From Carya illinoinensis (Eukaryota; Streptophyta; Magnoliopsida; Fagales; Juglandaceae), in the NCBI RefSeq assembly GCF_018687715.1, contig NC_056762.1, positions 43,703,520-43,767,519 on the forward strand: DNA of 64,000 nt. Direction: 5' to 3'. Positions within the stretch are counted from its first letter, which is position 1; every line of letters begins with the position of its first letter. The notes beneath the pieces were generated by a model. It made no database searches and was not told the DNA's origin. It was given only the letters and a program-made list of their open reading frames with translations. The translations under genes were made by a program, and so were the position numbers. This document shows positions 58,437 to 64,000 of this stretch, piece by piece.

Positions 58437-59450
58437 GCTGACTATCTTCATTATAAACAATCACGTGTGCATCAACAAACAAGCATGTATCATGTATCAA
58501 TCAAGGAGTATGCCACCTTACACCGGGTAGTTAGTCCTATCCCATTCGGAATTGTAAGATCATAGTCGCAAACCTATCCTCTATAATCTGTCACGCCCAA
58601 CAAAATTTTGGCAGCATCTCCTCATAGTTCTCCAAATATGCTCGTCTGGTTGTGTGCACCGACTTGTTAATCGTCGATACAACATCACCGAAACTGCATA
58701 TCCGGAGAACAAGGGATAAATCTGCCAAAATCTTAATGCTGGACGTATAACAGATATAGATCGATAGTTTGCGAGAATGATCTTACAATTCCAAACTGTC
58801 CACTCTGGACAATTCAAGAGTTATCAATCTTTCAATTAAGGCGGATTGATAACTCTTGAACGGGTCTAAGGCTAATATTGATGAACAAGCAATATAAGAT
58901 ATGCCAATATTTAACATGTATCAAACAAACAATGCAACATATATTAATTAAGTATTTATATTATTAAATAATTAGATAGTTGTTTTATATCTTTCAAAAT
59001 ATTTTATCAATTATAACTATTTGTATTGTAATTAACAAGCATGTTAATAATTATAACTATTTGTATTGTAATTAACATTCATTTTATTAATTATAATTCG
59101 GAATTTATATTTTAATCAAATTCATTTGATTACTTTTAACTTTTAAGTATTTAAGTATTATTAAATCCAGATTATTTGTATTTTATTTAAAATTCATTTT
59201 ATTAATTCAAAGATTAAGTATTTTTGTGTTATTAAAACAAAACTATTTGTATTAACCTATAGTTGAATAATTCAACATCATAAATAATTAAGTTTTGTAG
59301 CAAATCTTAGATAATTTGTAAGTTAATTCATTCTCATTTGATTATTTGAATCTTTTAAGTATTTAAGTATTATTAAATGTAGATTATAAATAATTAATTT
59401 TTAATTCAACTCCTGCATTTAAAATGTTAATTATTTTAACACTGACCAAC
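58437..59450. other. AT-rich CACTA interior upstream of tnp2
   Basis: Leader or promoter side of the transposase gene. It holds a direct repeat of TTATAACTATTTGTATTGTA (about 59011 and 59053). No coding sequence is seen. Confidence 0.5.
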
Positions 59451-60180
59451 ATAACGTTCAAACGGTGCTCGTCACCGTTCGATCTAAGGACATACGTTCG
59501 AACGGAACACGAATACCGTTCGAACGGATTACTTCCAGAAATCACTCATCTTCAACCTCCGAAAACTCCAACATTTACAATCCATATTACATCAAAAGAT
59601 AACAAACTATATGACGAACTCATGTAAGCAAATGAAAACACTTATATAAAAACTAAAATGAGGTCAAATTTAAGGAGAATACCTGATTTGGAGAGATAAA
59701 ACGGAAAATCCACCAAACGGTAAAAACTCTTCACCAAATGGTAAAAACAACCTCTTAATCTGAAAATATAAGAGATTGATAGGAGTTAGTAATATTTGAG
59801 GGCTAGATTGAAGAATAATGGCGTTGGTTGGAAGAAAATGAGCGTGGGAGTGACTAGAAGTCGACTGGAACGAGTGCGAGATTGTAAGGTTCTGTCGTGT
59901 AAATGTAGAACATTTACGTTCGAACGGTTGTTTAATAAACGTTTGAACGTCAAATCGACTAGCGGGAAAAAATTTCCCCTGCTAATTTAACGTTCGAACG
60001 TGAAAATATACGTTCGAACGTTTTATTATACGTTTGAACGGTTATATTAAACTGTTCAAACGTCAAATCGATTAGTGGGAAAATTTTCCCCCGCTAATTT
60101 AACGTTCGAACGTGAACATATCCGTTCGAACTTCTTCTTATACGTTTGAACGCCAATATTAAACCGTTCAAACGTTTAAG
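59451..60180. repeat. Central palindrome cluster of CACTA
   Basis: CGTTCGAACG decamers and variants recur in the interior between divergent genes. From about 59938 to 60175 a 113-bp unit is tandemly repeated; each unit has a CGTCAAATCG(A/G) start, a GGGAAAA..TTTTCCC palindrome and paired decamers. One palindrome arm reads GCGGGAAA (59962-59969), an E2F-type site. Confidence 0.7.
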
Positions 60181-60915
60181 TTATATTGTTGCTTATTGTA
60201 TTTTTTTTGCACTATACCTTTAAATATAATAACTTCTAAATATACTATAGTTTAGAGACATAGTAATATAACTATATAATATATAATCAAACATATATTA
60301 TATAGTTTAGTAACATATATAGTATAAAATATCATATTACATCTAATATTATAGTCAAGTACATATATTAACCTATTATATATAACATATATATGGTATC
60401 ATAGCATAGGGTTATATGTATCACATGCATATATATATATAATGTTTAGTACTATTATATTATTATTATATTATTTAATAATAGGATATCTACTATTAAT
60501 ATATATAGTGTCATCTATACTAGTATATATATGTGATACTAGTTAATATCACATATAATAACTATGTTATATAAATACATGAACATAGTTTCATGTATAT
60601 AGTAGTCTATATTATATTAATTATACTATATAATATAACTTATACTATATACTATATAATATTCAATAGTAATATATATTTTAATTAAATATAATATCAT
60701 ATATACTATATATATAAAAAATTATATATATAATACATAGTGTTTAATAATATATAAGTGCATTAAATATATTGCATTTAATATATTTAACAGTTAAAAT
60801 ATATTATAATTGAATTAATTATTATATTTAATATAATTAATACCGAATATTGCATTTAAATATTATTTATTATCATGAAAAATCGATTAATTAGGGATGT
60901 GATTAATATTCAGTT
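60181..60915. other. Very AT-rich CACTA interior
   Basis: Almost only A and T with many TATA and ATAT strings. No gene or further motif is recognised. Confidence 0.6.
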
Positions 60916-60919
60916 AATA

Positions 60920-60957
60920 CGTTCGAACGGCACTGCATATATAAGCCCCTGACGTCA
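60920..60957 (+). promoter_or_regulatory. Promoter of the divergent CACTA gene
   Basis: In 38 bp: a perfect CGTTCGAACG decamer (60920-60929), a TATA box TATATAAG (60938-60945) and the palindrome TGACGTCA (60950-60957). A probable 5'UTR exon follows (about 60970-61080, donor CCG|GTATTT), and an acceptor TTTCAG lies just before the start codon at 61609. The decamer is 8 bp from the TATA box, where a bound protein could block or aid initiation. Confidence 0.6.
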
Positions 60958-61321
60958 CTTTCACGGATGTTTACGTCTCCATTTCCTCCGTTCTAAGCAT
61001 CCAAACAGTCGATCTCCGCCGTTGAACGCCGTCTTCGCCACCGTCAACAGTGCCCACTCAAAGCCTCTACCTCTAACTACCGGTATTTTTCATTTTTAAA
61101 GCATTTTACCGTTTAGATATAGGTTTTTGATAGATTAATTGTTTAAGTTAGGGTAAACCGATTTATACATCAAAATAATCGATAGATTTGCATAAATCCA
61201 TGTTAGGAACATTTATTTAGGTTTCTATTGCATTTATTTTAGTGTAAAATCCAGGGAATCGAAGGATTCCATGGATTTCAATGGCCGAGTCAACTCGGCC
61301 TGGAATCCCGATCGACACGAA

Positions 61322-61425
61322 GATCGTTCGAACGCTATGTGTAGCGTTCAAACGATATAACATAACGGTTGAACGGTTTGTCTGTAACCGTTCGACCGTT
61401 ACAGTAATCGTTCGAACAGTTTTTA
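61322..61425. repeat. Decamer copies in the 5' region of the divergent gene
   Basis: One perfect CGTTCGAACG (about 61324-61333) and several variants (GCGTTCAAACG, CGTTCGACCG, CGTTCGAACAG). They fall in the inferred 5'UTR intron. Confidence 0.6.
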
Positions 61426-61608
61426 ATATTATATTTATATTATTAATATTGATATTGAGAAATATATTTATTGTTGATAATGTTGTTCAGAATATCAAAT
61501 ATTATTAAATTTCTATTTGTTTCAAACTACTGTAAATAGTTCTTTATTGTATTTTTCTTATTAATGTTATATATCTAGTTTGTAATGATAAATTTCAGGT
61601 TGATTATA

Positions 61609-62816
61609 ATGTCTACTTCTAGACCGGCACGTAAGTGACGCAATCTTGGTGAGAGTAGTAGTGGTCCAGTTCGGGAGATGACAGTTTCACTGGAGTGACC
61701 GGTGGAGATTTCTGATTTCCAGAGTCTTCTCTGGGAGGGTCATTCATTGCCCTCAATATTCAGTGATCGTGGTTGGGGACCTATCTTGGATGAGCGGGAG
61801 GAAGCATGGGAGCCAGTCTCCTACATTGACATTGTTGCTGAGTTCCATAGAGAACTCGGCAGTGCCAGCGCAGATGATTCTGGGGCCTATAGTATCACTG
61901 TCCGAGGAGTACCCGTTGTATTTTCACGAGATGGACTTGCTGAGCATCTCGGTATTCCTAGGCTGCCAAATGCATATCCGAATGTGGTGCCTAGAGAGTC
62001 TGATCCTTCAGTTGAGACGGAGACAGCTGAGGAGGAGGCATCAATTTATACTGATGAGGTCGATACCCTTGCTGATCACGAGGTGAGGGATTTGGTTGTC
62101 GGTCCAGATGCTCCACTGTATGACGGGATGAAGAGCATCAAACATGCAGATTTATCTTCTTTCTTTAAGATATTAAATTTGATAATTGCCAATAACATTG
62201 ACCCTCGGCAGCACAAGACAGAAGTTGGCATTGATCGGACGAAATTTATGATACGGGTTGCTCGTGGCATTCCTATCGACTTGGTGGGGTATATATTCGA
62301 TAGGATTCGATCAGAATCTCGGTACATTTCGATGGATATACTACCATTCGGAGTCCTGATCACCCGATATCTACTATGTGCTGGTGTTGTGCCAGATGTT
62401 GCTGAGCGTAAACGGGAGCCGATGAGACCGATAAACAGCACCACCCTCTCACGCAGCACGGGACACTCGAGATTGCGTTTTCATGCACATGTTCCAGAAC
62501 CAGTTGATCCTCACAGAGATGTACAGCTGTGAGATCATTGAGTCTCAGCTGCAGCTGCAGAGACATCTACACGGGCCGAGGCATCAGTCCACAGTGTTAC
62601 TCGTGAGGAGATGACTGACATAGTGCGTGCAGCGATCAGCGAGCAGACATCAGCAGTGATCGATGCAGTGTGTATGGAGATCCATTCTGCTGTGTCTGAG
62701 CTTCGTACAGAGTTTGCTGCCATGTCTGCGACTCAGGTCACCATCAGTACTCGACTGACACAAATAGAGGAACGTATAGCTGCAGTCGAGGAAGTGTGCA
62801 AAGACTTGGGGTCTTA
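61609..62816 (+). pseudogene. Divergent CACTA-borne gene of unknown role, four in-frame TGA codons
   Basis: A continuous plus-strand frame starts MSTSRPARK and ends CKDLGS, interrupted by TGA at 61636, 61696, 62530 and 62539. The body (GHSLPSIFSDRGWGPILDE, RGVPVVFSRDGLAEHLGIP) resembles the 'putative plant transposon protein' group often annotated in legumes and trees. The C-terminal part (ISEQTSAVIDAVCMEIHSAV..LTQIEERIAAVEEV) looks like a coiled coil. It is transcribed away from the transposase genes. I cannot assign a function; it may be an ancient accessory protein of this element family or a captured fragment. Confidence 0.55.
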
Positions 62817-63039
62817 ATTACTTTATGATATATTTTATTTATTTATTTCCTATTTTTTGTATGGACAATATTTTGTGTTTTGTAAATTCAGTATTTAAGT
62901 ATGAAATAGTATTATTTTATATTTTCTAAACTAATTCTTAATTTAGATTATTCATATTATTTAATTAACCAATTTTTTATAATTACTAGTTAATCTAAAT
63001 ATAATTTGGCAAAAAACTTAAAAAATTAAAACCCTGTTA

Positions 63040-63369
63040 CCGATCAACCGATTCAAATAACGTTTGAACGGTGAATATGCATCAATCGAACGGTTATTAT
63101 TTACCGTTCGAACGGTTAATCAATTTCCCTCCAAAATAATTTTGCCTATCGCGCCAATATTACGTTCAAATGGTAAAAATTAAACGTTCGAAGTGTTAAT
63201 CATTAACGGTCGAACGGTTAACTTATTTGGGACAAAAAATTTCGTCCCTAAGAATACCGTTCGAACGCATTCAAACGGTCTGGCATAACCGTCGTCATTT
63301 TGGAACAAAATTCAAATTTCGTTCCAAAATTTCACTTTTTGGGACGATTTCCAATTCGTCCCAAAGTAA
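63040..63369. repeat. Right subterminal palindrome array
   Basis: Two perfect CGTTCGAACG decamers and about seven variants (63060-63280), then GGGACGAAA-type strings in both orientations up to the terminal repeat. It is less dense than the left array. Confidence 0.75.
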
Positions 63370-63401
63370 TTTCGTCCCAAAAAATGTTTTTTGTTGTAGT
63401 G
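63370..63401 (-). repeat. Right terminal inverted repeat of CACTA
   Basis: Reverse complement of the first 32 bp of the element, ending TTGTTGTAGTG. Confidence 0.93.
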
Positions 63402-63762
63402 TTAAATTTATCTATATTAGATTATGCATCTTTAAATATTTACATAGGTATGAACAGTATCTTTACATATTTGAAAATTTACTATTCACTCTCCAAAACA
63501 TATTTTATTAGTTCTTTTTCTCTCCTCCCACTCTCTTTCTACATATTTTACATTTAAATATTTTATTGCATATTTTACTCATTCACTTTTTAAAAAATAT
63601 TTTACTCAAATATTTTATATATTTAAAGATCAAATCCTATTAAAAAAAGAAAAAATATATATATATTTTATTATTATTTTGTTTCAAATTTACATAATTT
63701 GATATAAAAATTTTGCTCGTATGATAAATTAGATCTTCAGATATAATTTTATATATACATAT
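63402..63762. other. AT-rich flank of the CACTA insertion
   Basis: Together with the left flank (TTCACATTGG.. at about 52505) this looks like one older repeat split by the transposon. No gene is seen. Confidence 0.4.
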
Positions 63763-64000
63763 TAGGGGTGGCAATATGTTACACGACCTGTTAACCTAAC
63801 ACGAACACGACACGATAATAGCAGGTTAGGGTTTAGTCTTAATGGATTCGGGTCAAAATGGGTTGACCCGTTAAGACACGATTGCTTAAAGGGTTGATAA
63901 CAGGTCAATCCGTTATGACACGTTATAACCCGTTATTACACGTTAAGAAAGTTAAAGTTATAATTATACCTCTATACTTATAAGTAAAATTATTAGAATT
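63763..64000. mobile_element. hAT-like nonautonomous element, cut by window end
   Basis: Starts TAGGGGTGGCAATATG, a common terminus of plant hAT-type MITEs with internal ACACGAC/GTTAAC-type repeats (CACGAACACGACACG). The right end lies outside the window, so the inverted repeat and duplication cannot be checked. Confidence 0.55.

Larger units (their letters stand above)
52562..63401. mobile_element. CACTA (En/Spm) DNA transposon, 10.8 kb
   Basis: The left end starts CACTACAACAAAAAACATTT; the right end is its exact reverse complement. Identity runs 32 bp inward, to GGGACGAAA. The 3-bp flanks are ATA and TTA, so the expected duplication is imperfect. Subterminal arrays of CGTTCGAACG and of GGGACGAAA lie at both ends and in the middle. 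Two minus-strand transposase-type genes and one divergent gene are present, all with in-frame stops. The element therefore looks complete in structure but unable to move by its own proteins. Confidence 0.92.

Noticed and set aside
59011..59090. Direct repeat of TTATAACTATTTGTATTGTA as a possible origin or binding site
   Set aside because: Only two copies in very AT-rich DNA with no further structure.

Overview
The window is nuclear DNA of a dicot plant. Host genes have many introns and AT-rich intergenic DNA, and the transposons are of plant type. The gene set and an abundant AT-rich MITE family suggest a woody Fagales species such as walnut or hickory; that placement is inference, not proof. 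No database search was possible, so all intron/exon models were built by eye from splice signals, reading phase and recalled protein families.

Six host genes are recognisable. In order: a PHD-finger/BAH protein (-, 6270-11727); a plant BPI/LBP lipid-binding protein of the LBR-1/LBR-2 type (-, 12836-16984); a SYP5-family Qc-SNARE (+, 28303-35758, broken); TAF6 (+, 36683-42661); plastid division FtsZ1 (-, 43465-47535); and the V-ATPase subunit e (-, 49041-50248). From memory, the PHD/LBR-2 pair and the FtsZ1/VHA-e pair are also adjacent in Arabidopsis, so this looks like a conserved ancestral block. The jobs are unrelated (chromatin, lipid recognition, vacuolar membrane fusion, transcription initiation, plastid division, proton pumping); nothing here is an operon.

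About 40% of the window is mobile DNA. Two Copia retrotransposons sit in or next to the SNARE gene. One is an antisense 7.4 kb element in what is probably its 5'UTR intron (19923-27329, TSD TCTTT). The other is an intact 5.1 kb element with identical 524-bp LTRs inside a coding exon (29991-35074, TSD CAAAA), which destroys the SNARE motif. The right end is occupied by a 10.8 kb CACTA (En/Spm) element (52562-63401). It has 32-bp identical terminal inverted repeats, dense palindromic subterminal repeats (CGTTCGAACG), a tnp2-type transposase gene, a second accessory transposase-type gene and a divergent third gene, all carrying in-frame stops. Smaller elements include a solo LTR, two TRIMs, a hAT-like nonautonomous element, a second hAT-like element cut by the window end, two copies of one tRNA-derived SINE, and several AT-rich MITEs.

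The most unusual observations are these. (1) Six tiny insertions of 10-36 nt, mostly with TATCAAAAA-like tails, are each flanked by 10-20 bp target duplications inside introns of the PHD and TAF6 genes; they look like retroposition events that copied almost nothing but the tail. (2) A retrotransposon young enough to have 100% identical LTRs has knocked out a SNARE exon. (3) Two unrelated transposons, the young Copia and the CACTA, carry arrays of palindromes that share the form CG(C/T)TCGA(G/A)CG. (4) Three introns have GC-AG splice sites.
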